39,071 nt of DNA from Desulfobulbaceae bacterium (GCA_020444175.1 JAHLLM010000049.1:1-39071); one strand, 5' to 3'. Shown: positions 10,015 through 18,538, counted from the stretch's first letter. A program made the numbers and translations. The notes: generated by a model from the letters alone, not told the origin.

Positions 10015-10787
10015 ATTACCACCCTTGGATAGATATGGTCGAGTTTGTGAAGTACCCTCCACATTACAAATATAGCAATAAGAGAAACTCCCGAAATGAT
10101 AAGTAGGGAGTTCCAATTTGGCCATTGATTATTTAGGAAAATATCTCGGTAATTTCGCAAGAGATTTGCCATAGGGTTCATATAGAACCATTTGTGGTAT
10201 TCAGCTGGGATCATATTTGCGTTATAAAAAACACCGGAGCCAAACATGAGCATCTGTAATCCGGCAGTGACGAGAAATCGAAGGTCTGGAAGAAACGGAA
10301 TAATTGCTGATACAGTATAGGCGCATGCAGAGATGAAAAGTATTTGCGTGAAAAGAAGAAAAGGGAGTGCACACCAGCATAGGGTCGGTGTGATTCCGTA
10401 AAAAAACAGAAAGACCAGTAACATGATCATTACCACCATTTGTTTAATTGCATCCTGACATATAACAATGGTTGGGAGAATGATTTTGGGTAGATGTACC
10501 TGCATCATAAGTCCTCTTCCCTGGAAAATGCTCATCGTGCTATTTGATATTGATTTGTTAAACCACAGCCATGGAATCAAACCAGTTAATAAAAAGGCAA
10601 CAAAATTTTCTGTCCCTCGTTTTAGTAAAAAACCAAAGACAAAATAGAAAACAAGCATGTTAAGAAGTGGATCAAAAATCCACCAAAGATAGCTTAGGTA
10701 GTTGCGGGAAGCCTCTGCTCTCAAGTTAGCTGCGACTTTAACAAAAATTAGTTGTATATAGTGCTGTGCAGTAAAGAGCTTTTTCAT
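10011..10787 (-). CDS. ABC-2 type polysaccharide export permease (Wzm-like)
   Basis: This 258-residue membrane protein has about six hydrophobic segments and the ABC-2 pattern of Wzm/KpsM permeases: RNYLSYLWWIFDPLLNMLVFYFVFG near the N-terminus, GLIPWLWFNKSISN, and a C-terminal MNPMANLLRNYRDI segment. Such permeases form the inner-membrane channel for O-antigen, capsule or teichoic-type polymers. I start it at the ATG at 10787 (MKKLFTAQHYIQ), 19 bases after the upstream gene; an earlier ATG at 10856 would overlap that gene by 50 bases. It is coupled by GTGA overlap to its ATPase. Confidence 0.9.
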   Translation of the reverse strand: MKKLFTAQHYIQLIFVKVAANLRAEASRNYLSYLWWIFDPLLNMLVFYFVFGFLLKRGTENFVAFLLTGLIPWLWFNKSISNSTMSIFQGRGLMMQVHLPKIILPTIVICQDAIKQMVVMIMLLVFLFFYGITPTLCWCALPFLLFTQILFISACAYTVSAIIPFLPDLRFLVTAGLQMLMFGSGVFYNANMIPAEYHKWFYMNPMANLLRNYRDIFLNNQWPNWNSLLIISGVSLIAIFVMWRVLHKLDHIYPRVVM

Positions 10788-10806
10788 GAGATATAAGTAG
10801 CCGGAA

Positions 10807-11802
10807 TTATTTCTGTTCAAGGTTGAACTTGTAAGAGTCAAAGGGAGGAAATTCAATATTATTATTTATATATATATTCAAAGCTGCTCTGTTTTTGTTA
10901 ATCCAAGATTGAAATAAATTTTTCGTTTCTTCGCGAATTGAAGGGAGGGTATTTCTGTCAATAAAAGCGTTTTTGTAATTGGGAGTAACAACTCTGTTTA
11001 TGAAATTGAAATGTTCTTTGTCTTTCATTGGAATAAAATTATTCTGCCGGATTTTTTCCAATATTTCGTGGGGCAAACGGGGGTTAGAGTCTTTTCTCTT
11101 TGGGTAAACCCAATTCTGGGGCAACGGAACACCAAAAGACGTTAAAAAGAAATCATTTATTAAATTTCCATTTTTTGCATAAAAACCTACAGTTATATTG
11201 TTGTGGCCAAAAAAATTACCCCATTTTTGAATTTGTGCATCGAAATCAATTGAATTTTGAGCATTAAGTTTTTCTTTCAGGAATATATCAAATGTTTGGG
11301 TAAGGCGACGGTTCCCTTTTATCCCTTGAATGTAGTCAGAGAAAAGTAAATCTATCGGGTCTCGCAAATAAATAATAATTGATATCTCCTCGAAGATGTA
11401 ATCAAAAAAGTTTTTGATGTCTTTAGGTTTTGTGTGGAACGCAAAAGCTTCAGAACTAACAATAACTCTATTGCATTTCGATTGATTGACTTGGTTAAAT
11501 AATTCTTCTCCTATTTCTTGGATAATGGGCTTATACAAGTTTAATGCTATTGGGTGGTGAGCAAACACATCAACATTTTTTGTCCACTGTTTATCATGCC
11601 TCCAAGGGAATGAAGGATAGAAAATATTATTTCTTTCTAAAACCTTTCGATTTAGAAAGAAATTTTCTTGTATAGCAGTGGTTCCTGTTTTAGGGAGACC
11701 AATGTGCAAAAATAATTTTTTTTTCAATTTTACTTTGCTCTTTGGGCCAAGAAGAAAATTTATAAATTTATTTTTACAATTTCTCAAAGAAAAGATAGGC
11801 AT
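10807..11802 (-). CDS. Sulfotransferase family protein
   Basis: The 331-residue protein shows HIGLPKTGTTAIQENF (P-loop GLPKTGTT at residues 35-42) and IIIYLRDPIDLLFSDYI in the middle, the 5'- and 3'-phosphate-binding motifs of PAPS-dependent sulfotransferases. About 30 basic residues (KSKVKLKKK) precede the fold. The DNA is clearly more A+T-rich than the car/ftsH region, which suggests a different origin. It lies 11 bases after the next sulfotransferase and 19 before the export permease, consistent with one transcript for glycan modification and export. The substrate is unknown. Confidence 0.85.
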   Translation of the reverse strand: MPIFSLRNCKNKFINFLLGPKSKVKLKKKLFLHIGLPKTGTTAIQENFFLNRKVLERNNIFYPSFPWRHDKQWTKNVDVFAHHPIALNLYKPIIQEIGEELFNQVNQSKCNRVIVSSEAFAFHTKPKDIKNFFDYIFEEISIIIYLRDPIDLLFSDYIQGIKGNRRLTQTFDIFLKEKLNAQNSIDFDAQIQKWGNFFGHNNITVGFYAKNGNLINDFFLTSFGVPLPQNWVYPKRKDSNPRLPHEILEKIRQNNFIPMKDKEHFNFINRVVTPNYKNAFIDRNTLPSIREETKNLFQSWINKNRAALNIYINNNIEFPPFDSYKFNLEQK

Positions 11803-11813
11803 GTTGGCAATAC

Positions 11814-12638
11814 TTAGGCTCGCTCTAGGTCAACTTTTTTAAAAAAAACATCAAGTGCAAATTCATAGATTTCCATATCTAATGAATTGCATTCAGCAAG
11901 AAATCGATAGGTATCTTCTCCTATTATTTCTTTAATGCGGCTAATTTTTTCTTCGATTGACAATGTGTTTCTTTGAGATTTGTTCAGCCAGTAGTTTTTT
12001 ATTCTGATAGATGGAAAATCTTGCAATAAATAGTTTGACATTCTTTTTAAAGACTCGTCAAAATATTCAACTATGCCAAAGAAAGACATTTCACTTAGAA
12101 ATGTTTTGCAGTTCAAAATAATTTGTTCAGGTGTCAGGGTTGAAACTGCTCCAGGAACAAAATAGTCAGCATTCCCTAAACGTAATGCATGAAAATTGTC
12201 AAAAGGGTTTGTACCTGGACTGCTATATTTTGAGGAAATATAATTTTGTAATTTATTTTTATCTATCGTTGATAATTCTCCATTATGTTGAGTTTCAAAA
12301 AGAAATCCAGAGATCAATCTGTCGATAGGATGTCGAAGGAAGAAAATCGGATAAATTTTAATTTCACATTTCGGTAAAGGAAAAATTAGTTGGTGAGCTG
12401 AGAACGCAATCTTGTCTTTATAATGTTCAAGAATAGCTTCCAGTACTTTTGGGCTCATTCTTGTGTTTTGGTTTATGTTTTTGTTGTATATGTGGAATTT
12501 TTCGATAATGTCATCAGTTAATTTGATATCTTTAACATCGCAAGAAATCCATTTTTCTCCAAAAGAGTCCTGAAGTATTCTGTCAATTGAAGTCCCTGCA
12601 TTTTTATAAAAATGATAATGGACTATGGCTTTTCTCAT
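11814..12638 (-). CDS. Sulfotransferase family protein with KNAGTS loop
   Basis: The 274-residue protein begins MRKAIVHYHFYKNAGTSID. The FYKNAGTS loop (residues 10-17) resembles the phosphosulfate loop of the sulfotransferase group that includes heparan 2-O-sulfotransferase-like enzymes, which commonly read K-[NT]-x-G-[ST]-[ST]. FFLRHPIDRLISGFLFE (about residues 98-114) is a good 3'-phosphate site. The start has a strong Shine-Dalgarno (AGGAAGG, about eight bases upstream). The gene is A+T-rich; one 60-base line inside it (12001-12060) has 17 G+C by hand count. It follows the large fusion gene and precedes the other minus-strand sulfotransferase. Confidence 0.8.
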   Translation of the reverse strand: MRKAIVHYHFYKNAGTSIDRILQDSFGEKWISCDVKDIKLTDDIIEKFHIYNKNINQNTRMSPKVLEAILEHYKDKIAFSAHQLIFPLPKCEIKIYPIFFLRHPIDRLISGFLFETQHNGELSTIDKNKLQNYISSKYSSPGTNPFDNFHALRLGNADYFVPGAVSTLTPEQIILNCKTFLSEMSFFGIVEYFDESLKRMSNYLLQDFPSIRIKNYWLNKSQRNTLSIEEKISRIKEIIGEDTYRFLAECNSLDMEIYEFALDVFFKKVDLERA

Positions 12639-12697
12639 AGAAACAACCTTCCTATTTAGGTGTCATTTAAAAAAAGTACCTTATTATTATGTGTTCT

Positions 12698-15600
12698 TTA
12701 AAATGAAACGTCCTGACTCCAGATTTCTCGTACTCGTTCTTTGGAAAAATATTTGTTCAGACATTCCACACCTTGCCCCACTAAATTCTTCCATGAATTT
12801 TTATCCGAATAGGCGTTAAGTACATGAGTTGCAAATTCTTCAGGTGTATTGCCAATGCAGAGATAGTTGTCTGGAGTTGGCAAACCCTCTGCTCCGATAT
12901 CTGTGGTCACGACCGGCACCTGTTTGTACAGGGCCTCAAGAACTTTCCCCTTGATTCCTGCACCATAGCGCACCGGGACTATGGCAAGACGGGACTGGTC
13001 ATATATTATTTCAAGTTCAGCATCAGAAACCTCCCCGGCAATGATGATATTGTCTGAAGCAAGGTTTTTCACTTCATCCGGAATTTTCGAGCCAACCACT
13101 GTAAAGTGGATTGAGCTGTCACTATCAAGGATAAGTGGAAAGACCTCGTTGATGAACCATAATACTCCGTCAAGATTCGGCGGGTGACCAAAACCGCCAA
13201 CGAACATCAACCCCTTTTTCTCCTCAAAATCAATATCTTTGAGCTGCACTGTATCATAGATATTAAGTGGAATAGCCCTTATGCATTTTTTTGGGAAATG
13301 TTTTTGAACTTCTTTTTTTTCAACCAGAGAAGGGTAGTAGATAACATCCACCTTTTCAAAGATGGAGAATTCCTTTTTCTTCCATTCCGCTGCTATTGCT
13401 TTGAGGTTTTCATCCTTCTCGATTTCATATTGCCGTTCTATTCTCAGATAATGGAGATCGTGTCCGAAATAGATAATTTTGGCCCCTGAGTATTTGCGGG
13501 CCGCCTCAATGTATTTTGGGGCAATGTGGGGACGGTGCAGATATATGTAATCAATGTGCCTGCCGTTTTCTTTGAGCCATTGCTGCCAGTTTTGTGCATA
13601 CCAGGGACCGTGAAGAACTTCGATGCCTAGCTTCTGCAGATCGGTGGTGTAGGGCTCATGTTGATAGAAGTTGTCACCGATAAATTTGACGTTAAAGCCT
13701 GTTTCAACAAACCATTGCAGATATTGAAAAGTAGAGCGCGATCCGGCATCCTTGTCGTAATGGGGGACGTAGTGGTCGACCACAAGCATAGTCTTTTTCT
13801 TTTGGCTTCTATCGCGGACCAGAAAGACATTTTCTGCGTTGGGGTAATGCTCTGTTTCCAGAATATGCTGCCATTTCTCATAAAATTTCTTGTGATTTAC
13901 GACTTGGTATCTTTTTATACCGGTTGACTCATCCGTGCCATGTGACTGCCCTTCAAAATGGGTGACAACGGAAAAAGGTGTAAAAACAACATCAAAGCCT
14001 TTTTCCCGTATTGCAAAAGCAAGATCCGTGTCTTCATAATAAGCGGGCACATAACGCTCATCAAATCCACCCAGATCTTTCCACAAAGAACTTCGTACCA
14101 TGATGCTGGCCCCGGAAATATAATCAACCTGCTTTATATAGTTGTATTCCGGTTTTTCAGGGTTATCGAGTCTGCCGTAATTCCAACCGCTTGCATCATT
14201 CCAGATTATACCCCCTGCCTCTTGCATTTTGCCGTCCGGGTATATGAGTTTTGAGCCGGTCATTCCGACACGGGGATTTTCCATAACCTCAAGCATTGCC
14301 TGCAGCCAGTTTTCATGAACCACGGTATCATTATTCAGCAAGACGATATAATCTCCTGCCGCATGTCCTGCCGCATTGTTGCAGTTTTTCAGAAATCCGC
14401 TGTTTTGCGGAGTTTTGATTATTTTAAGGCCTGGGAAGAATTTCGCGGCATTGGCCGTGTCATCGGTTGAATGGTCATCTGCCAGGATAATTTCATACTT
14501 TACACCCACGGCACTTTTGGCAACGGAATAGATGCATTTTTTCGTGTATTGCCATTGGTTGTATACGGGTATAATAACAGAGACTAATGGGTCATCTATT
14601 GAGGGAAGCGTAAACGGCTTGTCCGGGAAAGGTTTATTGTCTTTGTCAGGGATTACGTTGTGGGGTGGAGAAGGAACTGTATCCCCATAGAGTTTCAGGT
14701 AGTAGTCAAAAATATTTTCCCGAACATTGGGTGACTGCTTGAACATCGTGATGTAGAGATTCTTGATACGTTCAGCATCAAGGAGTCTGGCAGTTTGAGC
14801 CGGATTTTTCAAGGCAGCAAGGGTGAGCCGGCAGAAAGTTTCCCAGCGACTGTTGCTTTCTTGTGATATCTGATTTTGATTGCCCAAGGGTGTTTTTTCG
14901 CTGTTTGCCAGAAAATTTGCATACTCGTTCAGTATTTCTTCAATATGATCCTTGGCTGTTCTTTGATTGAACCTGAGTAAAACCAGTTCAATAAGTGATG
15001 AAACAGAGTTGCCCGCCTTCCACCGAATGGAGGAGAAGATGTCTCTGACATCCCGGTCGATTTCCAGCAGCCAACTGTTGAACTGGGCGACTTTATCTCT
15101 TTCTTGGTTACATTCGGCCTGCAACGACTTGATCTGGCTGTTTAGCAGTTCACATACACCGCGAATCGCTTCATGCTGGCTGATGACCTTATTGTATTTA
15201 TCTTGCAATGAAGAATGCGATTGAGTGAGGTCTTCATGCCTGCTATGTAACTCAGAAAGCTGCCAGGAAAGGTTGTCGCGTTCATTTTTATTTTTTTCAA
15301 GCTCGGAAGTCTGTTGATTCAAGCATTCATTTTTTTGTGAGAGCTGTTGTTTGGTTTTATCAAGTTCAACAGCTTGTTCTTTGAGGTGTTCTTCTTTCTC
15401 TGCAACAGTTTGTATACTTTTTTCAAGCGATAAGTTGGCTGTATTTAGTTCGTGAACTGCTTTGTCGTGCTCTTGTTGTAAAGATGCGAGTTCTTTTTTG
15501 GATTGTTTTTGTCTGTTCAGGGCTATGGTTAAATCTTCCTGAATGCGTTTATGGCTAAAATAGTCTGACAAAACTTCTTTACTGCTTTGGGAAATTTTAA

Positions 15601-16354
15601 GATGAAATGAGTCGCCCAGCTCATCATTTGCAAAAATATCAATCAGGTCAAGCTGATTGCTGTTAAGGTAATCAGGGTATAGTCCTGAATCTTCCTTATT
15701 ATGGAAAAGGGAAGGTGTGATAAATGAGGTGATTTCTTCCCTTTCGGGTATCCGAAGGTCGGTAACCCCAATTTTTTCTAATTTACGGGTCAACCTTTCA
15801 ACTTCCGTAACAGGATCAGTCATTATATCTTCATAGCGTGTGACAAGAAGTTTGGTGCCCTGAGCAGCATTCAGGGCGGTGACCATATAATATTCCCACA
15901 GTGCTATTCCTGTAAATTGGGGAATCTTGTTTCTTTTTGCAAGGGATCTGGCTATCTGGATTGGATTTCTGTAGACAAACAAAGAGACAGGAACTTCAAG
16001 CCGCGCTTTCCAGAATGGAAAGACTAAACACATGCGTGGATCTTTCAAGAACCATGGCCTGTGTGCATCCATGTCAAGGACGATAGATTGAATTCGTTCG
16101 TCGATGCTGCCTTTTTGTTTCGTGTTTATTTTAGCAAAATCGAGGTGTGCAACATTATCCCAGGTTGCGCCGGCCAATTCCAGGATTTCATCATTAAGCT
16201 GCACGACATCTTCTCTTTCCCAGAATCCTTTTGGGTTATCGGGTTGAGAAAGCATCTCTTTGCCCTCAGGGGCAAAATAGGCCCCCATCATGTTGACCAA
16301 TCGGGCCACGCATGAAGTGCCGGAACGATGCATGCCTAAAATGATTATCTGCAT
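12698..16354 (-). CDS. Trifunctional fusion: sulfotransferase, coiled coil, GT2 and GT4 glycosyltransferases
   Basis: This 1218-residue protein has at least three catalytic modules. Residues 1-235 are a sulfotransferase with the P-loop GMHRSGTS (residues 7-14) and the 3' site VSLFVYRNPIQIARSLAKR. Residues ~270-440 are a long coiled coil rich in Lys, Glu and Gln. From about 590 to 840 there is a GT2 (GT-A) domain: VSVIIPVYNQ, DDHSTDD, the donor-site LLNNDTVVH (near 676) and YEDTDLAFAIREKG. From about 852 to the end there is a GT4 (GT-B) domain: MLVVDHYVPHYDKDAGS, VGGFGHPPNLDGV and RYGAGIKGKVLEAL. It could add two sugars and a sulfate to one growing chain, with the coiled coil promoting oligomerisation; that is inference. 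It lies upstream of two sulfotransferases and the exporter on the same strand. No frame interruption was seen. Confidence 0.9.
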   Translation of the reverse strand: MQIIILGMHRSGTSCVARLVNMMGAYFAPEGKEMLSQPDNPKGFWEREDVVQLNDEILELAGATWDNVAHLDFAKINTKQKGSIDERIQSIVLDMDAHRPWFLKDPRMCLVFPFWKARLEVPVSLFVYRNPIQIARSLAKRNKIPQFTGIALWEYYMVTALNAAQGTKLLVTRYEDIMTDPVTEVERLTRKLEKIGVTDLRIPEREEITSFITPSLFHNKEDSGLYPDYLNSNQLDLIDIFANDELGDSFHLKISQSSKEVLSDYFSHKRIQEDLTIALNRQKQSKKELASLQQEHDKAVHELNTANLSLEKSIQTVAEKEEHLKEQAVELDKTKQQLSQKNECLNQQTSELEKNKNERDNLSWQLSELHSRHEDLTQSHSSLQDKYNKVISQHEAIRGVCELLNSQIKSLQAECNQERDKVAQFNSWLLEIDRDVRDIFSSIRWKAGNSVSSLIELVLLRFNQRTAKDHIEEILNEYANFLANSEKTPLGNQNQISQESNSRWETFCRLTLAALKNPAQTARLLDAERIKNLYITMFKQSPNVRENIFDYYLKLYGDTVPSPPHNVIPDKDNKPFPDKPFTLPSIDDPLVSVIIPVYNQWQYTKKCIYSVAKSAVGVKYEIILADDHSTDDTANAAKFFPGLKIIKTPQNSGFLKNCNNAAGHAAGDYIVLLNNDTVVHENWLQAMLEVMENPRVGMTGSKLIYPDGKMQEAGGIIWNDASGWNYGRLDNPEKPEYNYIKQVDYISGASIMVRSSLWKDLGGFDERYVPAYYEDTDLAFAIREKGFDVVFTPFSVVTHFEGQSHGTDESTGIKRYQVVNHKKFYEKWQHILETEHYPNAENVFLVRDRSQKKKTMLVVDHYVPHYDKDAGSRSTFQYLQWFVETGFNVKFIGDNFYQHEPYTTDLQKLGIEVLHGPWYAQNWQQWLKENGRHIDYIYLHRPHIAPKYIEAARKYSGAKIIYFGHDLHYLRIERQYEIEKDENLKAIAAEWKKKEFSIFEKVDVIYYPSLVEKKEVQKHFPKKCIRAIPLNIYDTVQLKDIDFEEKKGLMFVGGFGHPPNLDGVLWFINEVFPLILDSDSSIHFTVVGSKIPDEVKNLASDNIIIAGEVSDAELEIIYDQSRLAIVPVRYGAGIKGKVLEALYKQVPVVTTDIGAEGLPTPDNYLCIGNTPEEFATHVLNAYSDKNSWKNLVGQGVECLNKYFSKERVREIWSQDVSF

Positions 16355-16641
16355 TGTAATTTTATATCTTTTCTCTGTGATGTAGAGTAGTTTTTGTGGG
16401 TCATTTGCCCCACTTTCTGCCTTGGAGTTGGCAAAAATTGATTCTCCTGGGCAAGTCCAAACAGGCTGAGGATTCTGCAGTCAGAACGTTTCCCTTTCCT
16501 GCTAGCCAAAGCGGGCAATAAAGTTGAGCTGGCCTGGCCAATGTCATGTTTGTTAAAGCAAATTCCATACCTATCTGTTTTTAGTGTTGATAGTATAGCA
16601 TGGATGGATGCAATTACGAATTAGGAATTGTATAAATACTA
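16355..16641. other. Intergenic region upstream of the fusion gene
   Basis: There is no gene here. It holds a GTGGGTCATTTGCCCCA sequence near 16396-16412, with a TTGGCAAA arm about 17 bases later. This resembles the hairpin at 4514-4538. It lies roughly 40-80 bases upstream of the fusion gene start and could be regulatory. The rest shows nothing I recognise. Confidence 0.45.
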
Positions 16642-16718
16642 GGACTGAGGACTGAGGACTGAGGGCTAAGGGCAGAGGACTGATGACTGAGGGCTAAGGG
16701 CAGAGGACTGATGACTGA
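16642..16718 (+). repeat. Heptanucleotide tandem repeat (GGACTGA family), 11 units
   Basis: Eleven consecutive 7-base units read GGACTGA x3, GGGCTAA, GGGCAGA, GGACTGA, TGACTGA, GGGCTAA, GGGCAGA, GGACTGA, TGACTGA. Four units form a perfect 28-bp duplication (16657-16684 and 16685-16712). Such STRR-like heptamers recur at 18525-18552, 22215-22242 and 30970-31001. It sits just beyond the terminator of the toxin-antitoxin pair. Confidence 0.9.
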
Positions 16719-16724
16719 GTGGGG

Positions 16725-16748
16725 AAAATGTCGGATGTCCGACATTTT
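16725..16748 (-). terminator. Perfect 24-base palindrome, probable bidirectional terminator of the toxin-antitoxin pair
   Basis: An 11-bp perfect stem (AAAATGTCGGA / TCCGACATTTT) with a 2-base loop lies 24 bases beyond the antitoxin stop codon. The A and T runs at the stem ends give a short U-tract on either strand, so it could stop transcripts from both sides. Confidence 0.65.
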
Positions 16749-16771
16749 AGAAGCTGACGGAAAAAAAAGAT

Positions 16772-17047
16772 TTATCTGACTTCTTTTAACAGTCCGCTGG
16801 CATATTTGTGAAGAATGCTTCCTATTAATGTTTGATATGGAATTCCTTCTCTTGCAGCTCTTCGTTGTATGGCGGAAAGGTCATTTTCTGATAGTCTGAT
16901 ATTAATCTTTCGGTTTTTCTTCATAGTCTGAGTGGCGATTGCCTGATAATCAACTTCCGACTCTGAGGGTTTGAGGCTTCCGTTTTCGTAAGCCTCAAGA
17001 ATTTCATTTTCATAGTCATCGAGTATTATTTTTGTTTTTTTAACCAT
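16772..17047 (-). CDS. brnA: BrnA-like antitoxin (ribbon-helix-helix type)
   Basis: The 91-residue protein has an acidic N-terminus (IILDDYENEILEAYENGS) and a C-terminal RHH/CopG-like segment: KINIRLSENDLSAIQRRAAREGIPYQTLIGSILHKYASG. This is the pattern of BrnA and related antitoxins, which neutralise BrnT through one part and bind their own operator through the RHH part. The ATG follows a good GGAG ribosome-binding site and overlaps the toxin gene by eight bases, so translation is coupled. A toxin-first order is normal for brnTA. The family call is strong for the pair; cognate activity is inferred. Confidence 0.85.
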   Translation of the reverse strand: MVKKTKIILDDYENEILEAYENGSLKPSESEVDYQAIATQTMKKNRKINIRLSENDLSAIQRRAAREGIPYQTLIGSILHKYASGLLKEVR

Positions 17048-17321
17048 TTTCTTCTCCTAAATATTTTTTCGTTGCTTTTCTGCTGGGAATGATTGTCTTG
17101 AGAAAATATTCGTTTTTTGTTCTGACGCATGGTACCAGGTAAGCATATCCATCTACATCAACAATTAATATTTTTTGGTTAGGGTATTTGTTTTGATTTG
17201 GATGGTCGGTTTCAATTATTTTAGCTCCTGCGCTGATACGTTGTACAATTTCTTCAAAAGTTATTCCCCTTTCTTTGGCGAGAATTTCATTCTTTTCTGC
17301 ATTCCATTTGAATATTTCCAT
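17040..17321 (-). CDS. brnT: BrnT-like toxin (type II toxin, RelE-fold family)
   Basis: From the ATG at 17321 the protein has 93 residues and begins MEIFKWNAEKNEILAKERGITFEEIVQRI, the hallmark start of the BrnT/DUF497 family (F-W-x-x-K-N...HGI-F-E-E). IETDHPNQNKYPNQKILIVDVDGYAYLVPCVR continues the RelE-like beta sheet. BrnT is a ribonuclease toxin that slows translation. The frame is open from 17357, but that codon lies inside the probable -35 box, so the shorter start is preferred. It would then be translated from an almost leaderless transcript. The pair sits between the fusion gene and the last glycosyltransferase, a typical place for a stabilising module in an acquired locus. Confidence 0.85.
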   Translation of the reverse strand: MEIFKWNAEKNEILAKERGITFEEIVQRISAGAKIIETDHPNQNKYPNQKILIVDVDGYAYLVPCVRTKNEYFLKTIIPSRKATKKYLGEENG

Positions 17322-17328
17322 AGAACAT

Positions 17329-17357
17329 ATGGTATGACATTGTGTAGACAAAGTCAA
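17329..17357 (-). promoter_or_regulatory. Probable sigma70-type promoter of brnTA
   Basis: On the minus strand TTGACT (17352-17357) and TACCAT (17329-17334) are separated by 17 bases. Transcription should start about one base before the preferred ATG, giving a leaderless or near-leaderless mRNA. The nearby CATACCATATG repeat could be part of an RHH operator, which is a guess. Confidence 0.5.
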
Positions 17358-17530
17358 CCCGTGGCTTATGGTAGAAGTTCGCGCCGAGGGGAGAAAAAGA
17401 CAGAACTGAGGGCTCCTGTGGAGCGTGAGAAGGAAGGTGTGAGGCGTGAGTCGGGAAGACAGTTGAGGGAGGAGTAACGAAATTCGAAAACTGTGTTGCC
17501 AGAATCCGTGAACTCCCCTAGACTCATTTT

Positions 17531-18538
17531 ATGATTGTTCCACAGGTTTCTTTCATCATTCTCAGTTTTGGGCAGCATGAAGTGACGATTTCATGTCTGG
17601 AATCCCTTGTCCGGCTTTCTTCTCCGAATGATACCTTTATTGTCTGTGACAATAATTCCTCAACCAAGGCCCAACAGGCCATCCTTGCCTGGGGCCAGAA
17701 ACAGTTCGGCACCGAGAACGTGGAAGTTCTGCATCAGGGTTTTGAAAAATCCGATACCGGGCAGGCAAAGTTCATCTTTATCCAGAACGGTGCAAATGTC
17801 GGGTTTGCCAGGGGGAACAACCCCGGCATCAGGTATGCCTTGTCCTGCAGGTCTGACTATATTTGGCTTCTCAACAATGACACCATCGTGCATCCAAAAG
17901 CACTTGCGCATCTACTGCGTTGCGCAGGGGAGGGTCAAGCTGACATTATCGGTAGCACGGTTGTCTTTGAAGATGACCCAAAAACAGTACAGTGTGCCGG
18001 AGGTTGTTCATACAGCCCTGCCACAACGATTTTCAAACCTGCAATGGGCGGGATGGCTCTTGATGAAGCAATGACCCTGAGCAATCACCCCCGCATAGAC
18101 TACATCTATGGCGCCTCTCTTTTTGTCAGAAGGGAGGTGTTTGAAAAGTGCGGATTGTTGAACGAAGACTTTTTTCTTTTTAACGAGGAAATTGATTTTT
18201 GCACAAAGGCAAAAAGGGCAGGGTATAAGCTGGGTTGGTGCCGGGACAGTATTGTTTTTCACAAAGGTGGTCAGACTGTGGGCCGGCCCGATTCCGGCAA
18301 TAAAAAAAAGATCGCCTTTGCCAATTATCATGAAAACCTGAGTACTCTTATTTACTCAAAGACTTTTTATCCTTTTTATCTCCCCTTTATTTTGACCTTC
18401 CGCTTTTTCGGCAAGATAGCAATTTTAGCAAAACGCGGAGAACTCTATCTGGTTAAGCCGTTATTGCACTCCTATTGCGATTTTTTTCTGGGGAGGAACC
18501 AGAGGGATACGTATCAAAGAGACAGGACTGAGGACTGA
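17531..18538 (+). CDS. GT2-family glycosyltransferase (rhamnosyltransferase-like)
   Basis: The 335-residue GT-A enzyme shows VSFIILSFGQHEVTISCLESL, VCDNNSS, NVGFARGNNPGIRYAL and the donor-site LLNNDTIVHP (near residues 113-122). It also has DYIYGASLFVRREVFEKCGLLNEDFFLFNEEIDFC, the layout of rhamnosyltransferase-like GT2 proteins. It would add a sugar to a lipid-linked glycan on the cytoplasmic side. The protein ends in DRTED, encoded by the first heptamers of a GGACTGA tandem repeat; the stop TGA is the second unit's TGA. The repeat has thus extended or truncated the original C-terminus. No strong Shine-Dalgarno is visible. Confidence 0.85.
   Translation: MIVPQVSFIILSFGQHEVTISCLESLVRLSSPNDTFIVCDNNSSTKAQQAILAWGQKQFGTENVEVLHQGFEKSDTGQAKFIFIQNGANVGFARGNNPGIRYALSCRSDYIWLLNNDTIVHPKALAHLLRCAGEGQADIIGSTVVFEDDPKTVQCAGGCSYSPATTIFKPAMGGMALDEAMTLSNHPRIDYIYGASLFVRREVFEKCGLLNEDFFLFNEEIDFCTKAKRAGYKLGWCRDSIVFHKGGQTVGRPDSGNKKKIAFANYHENLSTLIYSKTFYPFYLPFILTFRFFGKIAILAKRGELYLVKPLLHSYCDFFLGRNQRDTYQRDRTED

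Noticed and set aside
10015-10125. N-terminal extension of the ABC ATPase
   Set aside because: These 37 codons overlap the permease, and a GTG with AAGGGTGG upstream gives the normal family N-terminus.
16642-16718. Possible CRISPR array from the 28-bp direct repeats
   Set aside because: The two 28-bp copies are adjacent with no spacers, are built from 7-base units, and no cas gene is nearby.
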